DNA of 64,000 nt from Marinifaba aquimaris (lineage in GTDB: Bacteria; Pseudomonadota; Gammaproteobacteria; Enterobacterales; Alteromonadaceae): NCBI RefSeq assembly GCF_013328345.1, contig NZ_JABULX010000008.1, forward strand, positions 1 to 64,000. Reading direction: 5' to 3'. A program made the translations under genes and the position numbers. The notes under the pieces are model-generated. The model was not told the DNA's origin, did no database searches, and saw nothing but the letters and a program-made list of their open reading frames with translations. Shown one piece after another: positions 35,779-46,440 of the stretch (position 1 is its first letter; every line of letters begins with the position of its first letter).

Positions 35779-37629
35779 ATGACCCATATTTCTAAAATAG
35801 CAGCTGCAGTTGCGCTTGCTACTTGTGCAACATCATCTGCATTTGCAGCCCAGTGTTCTGATTTTAATTACTACCCAGACTTTCCACAGTTAACCTGGGA
35901 TGGCCAACCAAGTCATGCAGATAAAGGTGACCAATTAGTTCACAATGGCATTATATGGCAAGCAAATTGGTGGACTAATTCTGAGCCATCCGCTGAAGAT
36001 AACAGCTGGAGTAATGTCGGCTTGATGAGCTGCATTGATAAACCAATCGACCCCAATTCGACCGTTCTTGATGATGGTAAAGAGTGGATTGGATATAAGT
36101 ACACCAGCAGTGACGTCAACGGTATTTATTCTTTCTCTCCTGCACTAATGAAAGATAGGTTTTTCCCTATTTGCACGGTCAAAGACTATTATTCTAATTT
36201 CAATGCGCCTGAATGTGCTGATATTGCAGATACCATGGAGTGGCAACCTGAAGATGATGTCAGTCTTATGCTAACTTATAGCGTAAGTGATTGCTACTTC
36301 GATAGTTTTAGCGCTTCTATGAGTTATGTCGATGAAGATGGCTTTGTAGGTTTAGTCGCCACTTGCCTTGATTGGGTTAAATACGATTATGATTTTGTAC
36401 CCTTACCCGAAGTAGCAGAACTCAATGATGTAATGTTTGAAACTGAAATACCCCAAGTTAGTATTGCGACTTGGCGAAATGATGCACCTGCTGCCTATGC
36501 AATGCAGCACGATGACTGGTGTGGTGGTATTGCTCCGGGGATTTTAGAGCACGTTTACCCTGAAGTGAGTGAGCGCGGCTTAACTACATCGATTGGTGTA
36601 GTTGCTGGAAGTTGTACCGAGCAAGAATGGCAACAGGCAAAAGATTTTGTTGATGCTGGCTTTAGTATTTTCAATCACTCGATGACCCATGCTTTTAATG
36701 ATGCACCGCCTTGGGATCAGAATTTAACAACGAATTGGAATGACCAAGAGCAAATCCATCAGAGCAATATGGCGATTGCTGATAACACGGGTTATGTGCC
36801 TAGTATGTTTGGTATTCCATATGGTATCTGGCGTTCTGAAAGTGATCATTACATGCAAAAGTACCTAGGAATAAGTAGTTTGCGGGCACCTAGCTTTGTC
36901 GATGGCCAATTTAGTCAAAGTCATGGAATTAATGCGGCTGACTTTGCTGATAATTATCGCATTCTAGGTAACTTGTACGACGATGATTGGAGCCCTTATA
37001 ACCAAGCGCATGACGGCGCTGCAAAAATTACTAGCTACTTAGATGACACTATTGCTTCTGGCGGCTTCGGTTTGCAGTACTTCCACGGTGTTAATGATGG
37101 TTCATATCACAGTGTACCGCTTGCAGATTATCAAACGTTTTTAGATTACTTAAAAACAAAAGTCGATAACGGTGAAGTTTGGCTCGATACCCCGGAAAAC
37201 ATTATTAAGTACCGCAATTTAAGAGATGAATGTCAGGCAGAAGTAAAGGCTATTCCCTATGGTTATTTGATTGAATTTAATACCGGAATAAACAACTGTC
37301 ACGCTGGTAGTTTACCTGTCACCTTAAAAATGGATATTGATAAAAAAGTAAAACACGTATCGGGCAGTCTTGGCAGCTCATTTGAGCAAGTCGGTAAAAC
37401 GCTATCTATCACCACTGCAATTGATGACCCGATTATTGTCGTGTTAACCAATTTGCCAGTAGAGCCTGTAAATACTTGTAATGAGCCTGCTTACCAGAGT
37501 GGTCAAACTTACAATTATGGCGATAAGGTTAGCTACCAAGCTCAGATATGGCAGGCCAAATGGACGGTTGATGTCGCACCAAGTGATCAACATTGGGGGG
37601 CTTGGGTCAAGGTCGAAGATTGCAATTAA
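35779..37629 (+). CDS. Second secreted polysaccharide deacetylase, tandem paralogue
   Basis: The start is placed at the ATG at 35779, which begins a signal peptide (MTHISKIAAAVALATCATSSAFA) and follows aaagaga. The open frame upstream to 35686 would bury that signal. The 616-residue protein matches the first deacetylase module for module: N-terminal CBM5/12-like, variable Cys insert, NodB domain with HDDWCGG and NHSMTH, and C-terminal CBM5/12-like module. The deacetylase core is nearly identical in long stretches, while the insert (about 90-215) has diverged strongly. This fits a tandem duplication followed by specialisation of the variable region for different glycan ends. Confidence 0.9.
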   Translation: MTHISKIAAAVALATCATSSAFAAQCSDFNYYPDFPQLTWDGQPSHADKGDQLVHNGIIWQANWWTNSEPSAEDNSWSNVGLMSCIDKPIDPNSTVLDDGKEWIGYKYTSSDVNGIYSFSPALMKDRFFPICTVKDYYSNFNAPECADIADTMEWQPEDDVSLMLTYSVSDCYFDSFSASMSYVDEDGFVGLVATCLDWVKYDYDFVPLPEVAELNDVMFETEIPQVSIATWRNDAPAAYAMQHDDWCGGIAPGILEHVYPEVSERGLTTSIGVVAGSCTEQEWQQAKDFVDAGFSIFNHSMTHAFNDAPPWDQNLTTNWNDQEQIHQSNMAIADNTGYVPSMFGIPYGIWRSESDHYMQKYLGISSLRAPSFVDGQFSQSHGINAADFADNYRILGNLYDDDWSPYNQAHDGAAKITSYLDDTIASGGFGLQYFHGVNDGSYHSVPLADYQTFLDYLKTKVDNGEVWLDTPENIIKYRNLRDECQAEVKAIPYGYLIEFNTGINNCHAGSLPVTLKMDIDKKVKHVSGSLGSSFEQVGKTLSITTAIDDPIIVVLTNLPVEPVNTCNEPAYQSGQTYNYGDKVSYQAQIWQAKWTVDVAPSDQHWGAWVKVEDCN

Positions 37630-37676
37630 GGGATTGAGTTCTTATCGAACAGATAAAGAAAATAGTTAGATAATAC

Positions 37677-37710
37677 AAAAGGGGAAAGTTACTGATACTT
37701 CCCCTTTTTC
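37677..37710. terminator. Bidirectional terminator
   Basis: The hairpin aaaaggggaa.../...ttcccctttt lies between the convergent deacetylase and H-NOX genes. A and T runs on both sides suit termination in both directions. Confidence 0.8.
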
Positions 37711-37712
37711 TG

Positions 37713-38267
37713 TTAATGGGGGGCCTGATTGTATGTGAGTTCAAAGCGAGCTCTATTTTCATCGCCTTGCCAATTAGCAATAACCTTGGTTTGGATTCCC
37801 ACGTCGTAATGTTCTGCCATACCTTGTAAAACCCCATTCACTAAGTCAAACATTCTTCTTGGCGAGCAATAATATAAACAGGCTTGGGTTTCATTAACGA
37901 CTTCATATTGGAACGTTGGCGGCTTGGCATCTGGGTAGAGTTTAGTCAGCTCGACTTTGTGTAACTCATCTAAATTTTTTAATACATGAGCAGGGTGGGG
38001 GAAATCGGTAAATTCACTGGGCAGTAATTTTATTAATTTCGGGTATAACCATTTTCCAAACTCAAACTGTGCGGTTTCCATTGTAATCCCCAGTTTGGCA
38101 ATGGTGTGATTGACGATTTCTAGTAGGTGCTCATCTGGATAATTTTCGGTTCTAACAAAACTACTGCTGGTATCAAAAGAACATTGGTCGAGGATTTCAT
38201 ACAAGGTGTCTTCGTCACTGACTTGGCTGATGAAATCTTCGAGCAGGTTAAAAATGTGTCCCTTCAT
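37713..38267 (-). CDS. hnoX: H-NOX haem nitric-oxide sensor protein
   Basis: The 184-residue stand-alone H-NOX domain begins with the classic MKGHIFNLLEDFI. The proximal haem His lies in LKNLDELHKVELTKLYPDA (about residue 105). The YxSxR haem-propionate motif is YCSPR inside LYYCSPRRMF (about 134-143). The protein binds NO at haem and passes the signal by direct contact to a partner kinase. Its stop is followed by the bidirectional terminator. The kinase gene ends on the base before its start, so the pair is translationally coupled, as in Shewanella and Vibrio H-NOX/HnoK systems. Confidence 0.95.
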   Translation of the reverse strand: MKGHIFNLLEDFISQVSDEDTLYEILDQCSFDTSSSFVRTENYPDEHLLEIVNHTIAKLGITMETAQFEFGKWLYPKLIKLLPSEFTDFPHPAHVLKNLDELHKVELTKLYPDAKPPTFQYEVVNETQACLYYCSPRRMFDLVNGVLQGMAEHYDVGIQTKVIANWQGDENRARFELTYNQAPH

Positions 38268-39230
38268 TTAACTCTCCTGTGGTTCGCATTTTGGTAAAAC
38301 GACAATAAAGGTTGAACCTCTACCTATCTCACTATGTACTTTTATTTCGCCCTGGTGCTTTTTAACGATATCGTTGCAAATGTAAAGCCCGATACCTGTG
38401 CCTACTCCAACGGGTTTGGTCGTAAAAAAAGGATCAAATAATTTTAAAGCCGTGGCTTTATCCATTCCTGAGCCATCATCTTCAAAGCTAATTTCTATAT
38501 GTTGGGCAAACTCTTTTGAGCGAATAATAAGTCGCCCTTTTTCTTTAATAGCTTGACCTGCATTGATGATAAGGTTCAGAAAAACTTGGCTGAGTTTGGT
38601 GGCATCGGCGTAAAAATCGTTAGGACAATTAAAGTCTGTTTCAACTACAACATGGTACTTGAGTTGGTTTGCAGTCAAGTTGAGTGTTTCAATTAACAGC
38701 TCATCAACACAAACATAATCAAACTCTTCACTGCCTTCTCGTGAATATGCCTTTAAATCACCAACAATACTGGTAATTTTTTGCATACCTTTAAGTGTTG
38801 TACTTATTAACGCTGGCATATCTTCTAAGATGAAATTGAGATCGTGCTCTTCTATTAGGTTGTGGTATTGCGAACGTTTAAATTGTTCCTGATTATCCAG
38901 TGTTTGATGGCATTGCTCAATACTTTCAATATAGTTGTTTAAAGTATTTAAATTACTGACTACGTAGCCTGCGGGTGTATTGATTTCATGAGCGACCCCT
39001 GCGGCGAGTAGACCTATCGAGGCTAGCTTTTCCTGTTGAATTAATTGCACTTCATGGTTTTTTAATGAAGCTAACGCGTCAGTTAGCTTTTGATTCAGTT
39101 GATAAAGCTCTCGAGCCTTAGATTCAAGTAATTGCTCTGCATGTTCTCGCCCGCCTTGTTCGCGAGCCAGTTTTCTTTTTAGTAAGTTAATTTGTTTAAT
39201 TAAATCAGATTCATCCATGCGAGGAGTCAT
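38268..39230 (-). CDS. Soluble histidine kinase partner of H-NOX
   Basis: The 320-residue cytoplasmic kinase has an N-terminal coiled coil (about 5-62). HisKA follows (about 68-140; GLLAAGVAHEINTPAGYVV with the phospho-acceptor His), then HATPase_c (about 205-315; NLIINAGQAIKEKG, EDDGSGMDKAT, GVGTGIGLYICNDIV). It has no membrane segment or sensor domain of its own, as expected if H-NOX supplies the input. NO-bound H-NOX typically inhibits such kinases, which feed cyclic-di-GMP enzymes and biofilm control. The start codon is uncertain: ATGs at residues 1 and 5 both lack a clear Shine-Dalgarno. Confidence 0.9.
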   Translation of the reverse strand: MTPRMDESDLIKQINLLKRKLAREQGGREHAEQLLESKARELYQLNQKLTDALASLKNHEVQLIQQEKLASIGLLAAGVAHEINTPAGYVVSNLNTLNNYIESIEQCHQTLDNQEQFKRSQYHNLIEEHDLNFILEDMPALISTTLKGMQKITSIVGDLKAYSREGSEEFDYVCVDELLIETLNLTANQLKYHVVVETDFNCPNDFYADATKLSQVFLNLIINAGQAIKEKGRLIIRSKEFAQHIEISFEDDGSGMDKATALKLFDPFFTTKPVGVGTGIGLYICNDIVKKHQGEIKVHSEIGRGSTFIVVLPKCEPQES

Positions 39231-39298
39231 TCAATCGGTGTCTGGAAAAAGTATGGTTGCCAGGGGAGCTTTATTCAAGCTGTTAGCGATTTATAAAT

Positions 39299-39330
39299 AA
39301 AAAAGCACTACGAAAAGTAGTGCTTTTTTG
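39299..39330 (-). terminator. Terminator of maeA
   Basis: Stem aaaaagcactac/gtagtgcttttt with a short AAAA-type loop lies right after the maeA stop on the - strand, with A and T runs on both flanks. Confidence 0.85.
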
Positions 39331-39349
39331 TAAGAGCGTTTTAGCTATT

Positions 39350-41035
39350 TTAGTAGCTAACAAATTTGTACTGACGATATTCAGGCGACCAAAAGTTTTT
39401 GTTGATCCATTTATTGAGATCGTCGTCACTGATTTCGAGTGCTAGTGATTGCGCTTGTGCAACTTTACCAATCTTAAATGCAATTTTTTTACTCAAGGTA
39501 CTAATTTGATTAAGCTCAGGTAGTAAATGTGGTGAGCCATCATTGGCCATAGGTGATTCGTCTGCGAGTGTTTTACTCGCAGCCATGAGCATTTCTTCGC
39601 TGATTTTTTTCGCTTTAACTGCTAATACCCCTAAACCAACTCCAGGGAAAATATAACTGTTATTACACTGAGGTATTTGGAAGGTTTTGCCTTGATACTC
39701 TATTGGCTCAAATGGGCTGCCCGTTGCAATAATGGCGTTTCCATCAGTCCATTCAATCACTTTTTCTGGATGAGCTTCAATTTGTTTTGTAGGGTTACTC
39801 AAAGGAAAGACAATAGGTTTGTCGCAGTATTTATACATGGTGCGAATGACTTGTTCGGTGAATAACCCTTTTTGACCGGATACACCTATGATTATCTGTG
39901 GCTGGGCACAGTTGATCACATCGAGTAATGCAGCATAATCGCCACTGAAATTCCAATCTTGAATGTCTTCTGGCTTTTGGGTCAGCTTTTGCTGGAAGTC
40001 TCTTAGTCCTTGCATGCCTTCGGTTAATAAACCGTGTTGATCAACCATAAAGATTTGTTGCCTAGCTTGTGCTTCTGTCAAACCCTCTGAAACCATCTGA
40101 CTAATAATCTGTTCGGCAATACCACAACCGGCTGAGCCTGCTCCTACAATGACGACTTTCTGCTGTTTTAACTCCCGGCCCTGACAACGGCATGCCGCCA
40201 TTAATGTGCCGACGGTAACGGCAGCCGTACCTTGAATATCATCGTTAAAACAGCAGTATTTACCTTGATATCGCTTTAATAATGGCATGGCATTGGCTTG
40301 AGCAAAATCTTCAAATTGGATCATGACATCTGGCCAACGGTCTTTTGCGGCGCGCATAAACATATCGACAAACTCGTTATATTCGTCACCAGAAATACGT
40401 TTGTGCTTAGCCCCCATGTACATTGGGTCTGTTAGGAGTTGTTCGTTATTCGTGCCTACATCTAACATCACAGGTAGACAGTATGCAGGGCTGATACCCG
40501 CACAGGCGGTATACAGGGACAGTTTACCTATCGAAATCCCCATTCCACCTATACCTTGATCGCCAAGTCCTAAAATACGCTCACCGTCTGTTACGACAAT
40601 GATTTTAACTTTGCGCTTGGTCGCGTTTCGTAAAATATCGTCTATTGAATCGCGCTCTGAATATGAGATAAACAAACCACGCGAGTTGCGGTAGATATCA
40701 GAAAACTGCTCACAAGCATCTCCCACCGTAGGGGTGTAAATGATAGGGATCATTTCTTCTAGGTGATCTTGTACTAGGCGATAGAATAAAGTCTCGTTGT
40801 TATCTTGAATCGCTCTGAGATAAATGTGCTTGTGGATACTGGTATCAAAACTTGAATACTGCATGTATGCGCGATCGACTTGCTCTTCAATGGTTTCATA
40901 GCGAGGAGGGATCAAGCCAAGCAGATTAAACGTTTTACGTTCTTGTTCGCTGAATGCACTGCCTTTATTTAGCAGGGGAGTCTCTATTAAAGAAGGGCCG
41001 GAATAGGGAATATACAGCTGTCTTTTAGTTGTCAT
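39350..41035 (-). CDS. maeA: NAD-dependent malic enzyme
   Basis: The 561-residue enzyme decarboxylates malate to pyruvate with NAD. Motifs are clear: [20 protein letters not shown] near the N-terminus, [54 protein letters not shown] (catalytic acid region), [14 protein letters not shown], the Rossmann loop [17 protein letters not shown], and [12 protein letters not shown]. Length and collinearity match E. coli SfcA/MaeA. It is monocistronic. It helps supply pyruvate and reducing power when organic acids are the carbon source. Confidence 0.97.
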   Translation of the reverse strand: MTTKRQLYIPYSGPSLIETPLLNKGSAFSEQERKTFNLLGLIPPRYETIEEQVDRAYMQYSSFDTSIHKHIYLRAIQDNNETLFYRLVQDHLEEMIPIIYTPTVGDACEQFSDIYRNSRGLFISYSERDSIDDILRNATKRKVKIIVVTDGERILGLGDQGIGGMGISIGKLSLYTACAGISPAYCLPVMLDVGTNNEQLLTDPMYMGAKHKRISGDEYNEFVDMFMRAAKDRWPDVMIQFEDFAQANAMPLLKRYQGKYCCFNDDIQGTAAVTVGTLMAACRCQGRELKQQKVVIVGAGSAGCGIAEQIISQMVSEGLTEAQARQQIFMVDQHGLLTEGMQGLRDFQQKLTQKPEDIQDWNFSGDYAALLDVINCAQPQIIIGVSGQKGLFTEQVIRTMYKYCDKPIVFPLSNPTKQIEAHPEKVIEWTDGNAIIATGSPFEPIEYQGKTFQIPQCNNSYIFPGVGLGVLAVKAKKISEEMLMAASKTLADESPMANDGSPHLLPELNQISTLSKKIAFKIGKVAQAQSLALEISDDDLNKWINKNFWSPEYRQYKFVSY

Positions 41036-41514
41036 TTTTGTGCCTAATTGAGTGTCTTGTGTAAGGACAATTAAAATAGATCGATTTGTTCAACCGCTTA
41101 GGGTGAACAATTAGCACTGCTTGAGCCGAGCGAGATACTCGCAATTCGTTTTGTTATTAGTAGCCAATCAAGTAGCTTTTATTGAAGGCATAGCATTGAG
41201 GCTAAGTATAGCTTGCTATTTTTTTTTGATGTTTGGATTAAGCGTTAATTAATGTTTTGTAAAATTAACGATTTGTAACTTATTGAAGACAAAGCAGTAT
41301 ATTTTATTCTTTTTGTATAATTGAATTTACAACACAAAAGAGCGGGCCTGTTCAAGCCCTGCAAAGATCCATCTCAAACTAAAATACTTGTAATAAATAC
41401 CTATTAGTCTGCCTTAGAAGCTTCTCAGAATAGCTTTTATTATCTATATTTTATTAATCTGGCGCTCAAAATAGCATCAGTTCACCCCCGTTAGCAGTAC
41501 AGGTTGTAGTTCCC
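41036..41514. other. 479-bp gene-free region between divergent genes
   Basis: Holds the promoters of maeA (leftward) and of the diguanylate cyclase (rightward). I see only AT-rich sequence and no ORF. Confidence 0.5.
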
Positions 41515-42477
41515 ATGTCAGCTGAGCAAAAGAAAACCATCATAGTTGTCGATGATTTGCCGGAAAATATCAGCATTTTAATCGCTGCCTTAACACCAGA
41601 ATACACAGTATTAGGTGCCACCTCGCAAGCGCAATTGATGACCTTACTCGACAAAGATATCGCACCAGATCTGATATTGCTCGATATTGTGATGCCTGAT
41701 TGTGATGGTTATCAAGTTTGTTGTCAGCTAAAAAGCATGGACAAAACAGCAGATGTGCCGATTATTTTTGTCACGTCCAAAAAAGAAACAAAAGATGAAA
41801 AGAAAGGGTTTGAAGTAGGCGCCGTTGACTACATTACTAAGCCAATAGAGCCCGTTGTGGTTAAAAGCAGAGTCAAAACTCATATTGATTTATACCGCAA
41901 TACTTTGGCTTTAAAAGAGCATATCCATCAGCAAGAAGTCAGAGAACGAGAGTTATTGGCTATCAAAGAGGAACTCGCTGAACTTGCTTCGTCTGACCCA
42001 CTGACAGGGCTTAAAAACAGACGCTGCTTTTTTGAAGGTGCAGAAAAAGAGTTTTTGCGGTTTAAACGTTTATCTGCCTCTTTTACCGTGCTAATGATCG
42101 ATTTAGATAACTTCAAGAGCATTAACGATACCTATGGCCATGCTGCAGGTGATTTAGTCCTTAAAGCGTTTGCTGAACTGACTCAAGGGCTTTTTCGAGA
42201 TTACGATATTGTCGCCCGCTTTGGCGGAGAAGAGTTTGTTATTTTATTACCTGAAACCAACTGTGATTCTGCTTTTAGAGTCGCTCAAAGGTTGCGTTCG
42301 CAAACGGCCAAGCACAAAATCACTTACCAAGATTACCGAATTAAATTAACTGCGAGTATTGGTATAGCGGAAGTTGAAAAAGCAGATGTTGATATTAACG
42401 CTTCGATAGAACGAGCAGATAACGCTGTTTACTTAGCTAAAAAGCAGGGAAGAAACCAAGTAATTGTTTCTCATTGA
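41515..42477 (+). CDS. Response-regulator diguanylate cyclase (REC-GGEEF)
   Basis: The 320-residue protein has a receiver domain (about 8-125; IIVVDDLPENISIL, phospho-acceptor in DLILLDIVMPDCDG, switch FVTSKK). A short coiled linker leads to a GGEEF domain (about 155-318; DPLTGLKNRR, MIDLDNFKSINDTYGHAAGD, RFGGEEFVILLPE). The active site is intact. An RxxD inhibitory site (RDYD) sits five residues before GGEEF, so product inhibition is expected. It makes cyclic di-GMP when phosphorylated. No kinase is adjacent. The HD-GYP regulator at 31142 would counter it. Confidence 0.95.
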   Translation: MSAEQKKTIIVVDDLPENISILIAALTPEYTVLGATSQAQLMTLLDKDIAPDLILLDIVMPDCDGYQVCCQLKSMDKTADVPIIFVTSKKETKDEKKGFEVGAVDYITKPIEPVVVKSRVKTHIDLYRNTLALKEHIHQQEVRERELLAIKEELAELASSDPLTGLKNRRCFFEGAEKEFLRFKRLSASFTVLMIDLDNFKSINDTYGHAAGDLVLKAFAELTQGLFRDYDIVARFGGEEFVILLPETNCDSAFRVAQRLRSQTAKHKITYQDYRIKLTASIGIAEVEKADVDINASIERADNAVYLAKKQGRNQVIVSH

Positions 42478-42500
42478 TAGATAAATGTCAGGCAAAAAAA

Positions 42501-42522
42501 AAGCAGTCAGGGGAGACTGCTT
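42501..42522. terminator. Hairpin after the diguanylate cyclase gene
   Basis: Stem aagcagtc/gactgctt with a 6-base loop. The A9 run on its left would give a T-run on the - strand, but the gene it follows is on the + strand, so its direction is odd. Confidence 0.5.
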
Positions 42523-42736
42523 GGAACAAACAACTTTGGGTATGTGTCAAGTTCTAACCTAACTCGCGTTAAGCTGTACACATCATATCGAGCTTTTGAT
42601 CATTATGCTGTGTCATTGAGCGATGCTCGTTTGTCATTAATCTCAGCTTGCTATACTGGAACAATAAATAGCGAGATTAGAATGATATTTCACCTCAATC
42701 TAATCGCTAAACTCAATCATACTAAATGGATATTTG

Positions 42737-43933
42737 ATGTACTTACCTCTGGCAATTCTTGCCTTATTTGCTTTTTTATTCAGCATTACGGCTGGTCGTA
42801 TTGAAAAAACACCTATTTCAGGCCCTATTATTTTTATCAGTTTTGGGCTTTTGATGGGGCCTTATGGTTTAGGCTGGCTTGAACTGGAAACGACAGCTAC
42901 TGAGCTGAAAATTATGGCTGACTTGGCTTTAGCTATGTTGTTGTTCTCTGATGCCGCTAATGTAAACAAGGTGGCGCTTAAATCAGGTTTGCATTTACCG
43001 GTACGAATGCTGACAGTTGGTTTATTGGGAGCAATTGCATTAGGAACGGGAGTAGGCTGGTTGATTTTCGACGAGTTCAGTATTTGGCAGTGTGCAATTT
43101 TAGCTACTATGTTAGCGGCAACGGATGCTGCATTGGGTAAAGCGGTTATCACTCATCCCAGTGTTCCCAGTCGAATTAGTACAACGATTAATGTGGAAAG
43201 CGGTTTAAATGATGGTCTGTGTGTTCCAATATTATTTGTTTTTATCGCTCTAGCGACAGCAAGCTCGGGTAATGAAGGGCCAAGTTTGATGGTACTGCAT
43301 TTAGTGTTAAAAGACGTAGGGTTTGGGGTATTCGTTGGCGTTGGCTTTGCTTTTGTCGGTACTAAAGTCGCGATAAAGGCGTTACAAAAGGGTTGGCTAA
43401 ATGAATTGTGGGGGCAACTCCCAGTGACCATGATGGCCTTGGTATGTTTTGCTGCAGCAGACTCTTTAGGTGCAAGTGGCTATATTGCTGCTTTTTCTGG
43501 TGGCTTAGTTTTTGGTTATCTTGCACGAGCAAAAACACATGATTGGGTACTGAATACAGAGGGTATAGGCGAAACGTTTAGTATGCTCACTTGGGTTTTA
43601 TTCGGCTCTGTCGTGGTTGTTGCTGTATTAAAAGCTTTTTCTTGGTCAGTATTTGTCTATGCATTACTGAGCTTAACGCTCATTCGCATGTTCCCTGTTG
43701 TACTGTCTTTAATTGGAACCGGTGAGCGCTTACAAGATAAATTATTTTTGGCTTGGTTTGGCCCAAGAGGGCTTGCCAGTATCGTTTTTGCGATAATCGT
43801 TATCAATAAACAAGTACCTGGAGCACAGATGTTTGCAGTTATTGTTGGCTATACCGTTTTGATAAGTGTGCTGTTACACGGTTTAACAGCTAATCCGCTA
43901 ATAAATAATTTGTTTAACGGCAACAAAAAATAG
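42737..43933 (+). CDS. Cation:proton antiporter, CPA1/NhaP type
   Basis: The 398-residue inner-membrane protein has about 12 hydrophobic helices of the CPA1 sodium/proton exchanger fold. LATMLAATDAALGKAVI carries the family's TDAA ion-binding core (usually TDP). STTINVESGLNDGLCVP carries the ESxxND motif, and WFGPRGLASIVFAIIV the conserved GPRG helix. It exchanges Na+ or K+ for protons. The start is taken at ATG 42737 rather than the TTG just before it. A bidirectional terminator follows and separates it from cysH. Confidence 0.92.
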   Translation: MYLPLAILALFAFLFSITAGRIEKTPISGPIIFISFGLLMGPYGLGWLELETTATELKIMADLALAMLLFSDAANVNKVALKSGLHLPVRMLTVGLLGAIALGTGVGWLIFDEFSIWQCAILATMLAATDAALGKAVITHPSVPSRISTTINVESGLNDGLCVPILFVFIALATASSGNEGPSLMVLHLVLKDVGFGVFVGVGFAFVGTKVAIKALQKGWLNELWGQLPVTMMALVCFAAADSLGASGYIAAFSGGLVFGYLARAKTHDWVLNTEGIGETFSMLTWVLFGSVVVVAVLKAFSWSVFVYALLSLTLIRMFPVVLSLIGTGERLQDKLFLAWFGPRGLASIVFAIIVINKQVPGAQMFAVIVGYTVLISVLLHGLTANPLINNLFNGNKK

Positions 43934-43937
43934 GCAT

Positions 43938-43965
43938 AAAAATCCCAGCTAAACTGGGATTTTTT
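43938..43965. terminator. Bidirectional terminator
   Basis: An 11-bp stem (aaaaatcccag/ctgggattttt) with a 5-base loop lies between the convergent antiporter and cysH genes and has A and T runs on both sides. Confidence 0.9.
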
Positions 43966-43988
43966 AAATCTGAATAGGCTTTTAGTGA

Positions 43989-44741
43989 CTAGATACCTGA
44001 GCCACCTTCGTGCAGACCACATTCGCGTTTTAGGCCGAAAAAGCGTGTCTCTTCTTCACTCATACCTAACTCTAGTGGGCGAGATGTATGCCAATCACCA
44101 ACAGAAACATAACCTTTGTCCCATAACGGGTGATAAGGTAATTCGTGCTCTTTTAAGAAAAAGTGCACATCGCGGTTAGTCCAATCGACGATCGGATTCA
44201 CCTTGTAACGACCTGCTGAGATTTGTAGCACAGGTAATTCAGCACGAGAGCTCGCTTGATCACGGCGCAAACCCGTAAACCAAACTTTAGCATCCAAATC
44301 TTCAAGTGCACGAGCCATTGGCTCAACTTTGTTCATTTGGTTGTACTTCTCGATACCTTCGATACCTTGCTCCCATAATTTACCGAAGCGGTTTTCTTGC
44401 CAAGCAGGGCTTAGCTCAGAGCGATAAACCATTAAGTTAAGGTTTAAACGTTCTGTTAACTCATCGATAAAATCATAGGTTTCACTAAACAAGTATCCTG
44501 TATCGGTTAAGACAACAGGGATATCAGTCTTGAATAGGGTACACATACGCAACATTACCGCGGCTTGAATACCAAAGCTAGACGATAATATTTGTGTATC
44601 AGGCAAGTTCTCAACAGCCCAAGACACACGCTCTTGCGGCGTCATGTCTGCAAGTCGAGCATTAGCTTCGCTTAATGCTTGAACTTGCTCTTCTCGGCTA
44701 GCTGATAATAAAGCCTGAAAATCCGTTTTAGTTTGCGGCAT
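43989..44741 (-). CDS. cysH: PAPS reductase
   Basis: From the ATG ending at 44741 the protein has 250 residues, close to E. coli CysH (244). A longer frame to 44768 exists but has no ribosome binding site, while gagag precedes the chosen ATG. It reduces 3'-phosphoadenylyl sulfate to sulfite with thioredoxin. Motifs seen are [14 protein letters not shown] (PP-loop), [29 protein letters not shown] and the C-terminal KRECGLHEG with the catalytic Cys. The start overlaps the end of cysI by about 14 bases, the last step of the cysJIH operon. Confidence 0.95.
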   Translation of the reverse strand: MPQTKTDFQALLSASREEQVQALSEANARLADMTPQERVSWAVENLPDTQILSSSFGIQAAVMLRMCTLFKTDIPVVLTDTGYLFSETYDFIDELTERLNLNLMVYRSELSPAWQENRFGKLWEQGIEGIEKYNQMNKVEPMARALEDLDAKVWFTGLRRDQASSRAELPVLQISAGRYKVNPIVDWTNRDVHFFLKEHELPYHPLWDKGYVSVGDWHTSRPLELGMSEEETRFFGLKRECGLHEGGSGI

Positions 44742-46440
44742 GAAACTCTCGACCGTCATAAACTGCATTTACAAAGCCTTTGCGAACAACGAAATCACCA
44801 AAGCGTTCGTTCTCTTCACGTTCTTTGCTGTATTGTTCAAATAAGCTATCCACTTCGGCTAAGATCTCCTCTTCACCGATGTTTTCTTTATACATTTGGT
44901 TCAAACGCGTACCGCGACCATCTGCACCTAAGTACATGTTGTACTTACCAGGGCCTTTACCTACGAAACCTAATTCAGCTAAGAAAGGACGACCACAGCC
45001 ATTTGGACAACCCGTCATGCGGATAACTGTTTCTTGGTCTGCAACGCCGTGTTTTTCGGCTAAAACGTCAAACTTCTCGATTAAGCGAGGTAAGTAACGC
45101 TCAGCTTCAGCCATGGCTAATGCACATGTTGGTAAAGCAACACAAGCAATGCTGTTTTCCATTAATGGCGATAGTACTTTACCCAGTAAACCGTATTTGC
45201 GGCACATGCCTTCGATTTCTGCTTTGTCTTCTTCAGCAACGTTAGCAATGATTAAGTTTTGGTTTGCCGTCATGCGGTATTCACCCTTGTGAACCTTTGC
45301 AATCTCGCGTAAACCTGTCTTAATTGGTTGACCTTCTTTATCAACGATACGACCTGCTTCAATGAATAAAGTCAGGTGCCATTTATTGTCGATACCTTTG
45401 ATCCAACCCATGCGGTCGCCTTGCTGAGTGAATTCAAACTCACGCTCAGCTTCGAACTTAATGCCAGTACGCTTTTCCGTTTCTTCACGGAATTTGTCTA
45501 CACCTAATGTATCAACTGTGTACTTGGTACGGGCGTTCTTACGATCAACACGGTTACCAAAGTCACGTTGAACTAACATAACAGCTTCTGCAAACGCTAA
45601 CGTGTCTTCTGGCTTGATGAAACCTAAGATACGCGCTAATTGTGGGTATGTTTCAGTATCGCCATGCGTTGAACCCATACCACCACCAACAGCCACGTTG
45701 AAGCCTTCTAAACCGCCTTCTTCATTGGCAATAGCAATGAAAGATAAATCGTTTGCGCTGATATCTACATCATTGTGTGGAGGTACAGCCACTGCGATTT
45801 TGAATTTACGCGGTAAGTAGTGCTTGCCGTATACCGGCTCTTGATCTTCCTCAGATGCGTGAATTTTTTCTTCGTCTAACCAAATCTCGTAGTAAGCACG
45901 TGTTTTTGGTAACAAGTGCTCAGAGATTTTTACTGACCAGTCGTATGTCTCAGCGTGTAAGCGAGAATCTACTGGGTTTGTGTTACACATAACGTTACGG
46001 TTAACGTCACCACAGGCAGCGATTGAATCTAAACCTGCTGCACAGATACCTTGGATAAGCGGCTTTAAGTTGCGCTTTAAGATGCCGTGGTACTGGAACG
46101 TTTGACGTGTCGTTAAACGCAATGAACCGTAATCTGTTAAATCTTCTGCAATTTTTTCAATGGCTAACCATTGTTCCATAGTGGCAACACCACCTGGAAC
46201 ACGCGCACGTAACATGAATGTGTGCTTTGGCTCTAATTTTTGCTTACGACGTTCGTCACGAATGTCACGGTCGTCTTGCATGTAGAAACCGTGGAATTTT
46301 GTTAACTGTGTGTCGTCATCGGCAACAGCGCCAGTTGTTTGGTCGGCTAAGCTTTCTTCAATCGTTCCGCGAAGATAGTTACTATTGTCCTTTAAGTATT
46401 CGTTAACCGCTAAACCTTCAGGTAGTTTTTTATCACTCAT
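44728..46440 (-). CDS. cysI: Sulfite reductase haemoprotein beta subunit
   Basis: The 570-residue assimilatory sulfite reductase haemoprotein reduces sulfite to sulfide with six electrons from CysJ. The sirohaem/4Fe-4S cysteines are all present: [11 protein letters not shown] (C-x5-C) and [10 protein letters not shown] (C-x3-C) in the C-terminal third. Arg-rich sirohaem contacts include the [14 protein letters not shown] segment. Length matches E. coli. Its ATG overlaps the cysJ stop by one base (TAATG), so the subunits are translationally coupled. Confidence 0.97.
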   Translation of the reverse strand: MSDKKLPEGLAVNEYLKDNSNYLRGTIEESLADQTTGAVADDDTQLTKFHGFYMQDDRDIRDERRKQKLEPKHTFMLRARVPGGVATMEQWLAIEKIAEDLTDYGSLRLTTRQTFQYHGILKRNLKPLIQGICAAGLDSIAACGDVNRNVMCNTNPVDSRLHAETYDWSVKISEHLLPKTRAYYEIWLDEEKIHASEEDQEPVYGKHYLPRKFKIAVAVPPHNDVDISANDLSFIAIANEEGGLEGFNVAVGGGMGSTHGDTETYPQLARILGFIKPEDTLAFAEAVMLVQRDFGNRVDRKNARTKYTVDTLGVDKFREETEKRTGIKFEAEREFEFTQQGDRMGWIKGIDNKWHLTLFIEAGRIVDKEGQPIKTGLREIAKVHKGEYRMTANQNLIIANVAEEDKAEIEGMCRKYGLLGKVLSPLMENSIACVALPTCALAMAEAERYLPRLIEKFDVLAEKHGVADQETVIRMTGCPNGCGRPFLAELGFVGKGPGKYNMYLGADGRGTRLNQMYKENIGEEEILAEVDSLFEQYSKEREENERFGDFVVRKGFVNAVYDGREFHAAN

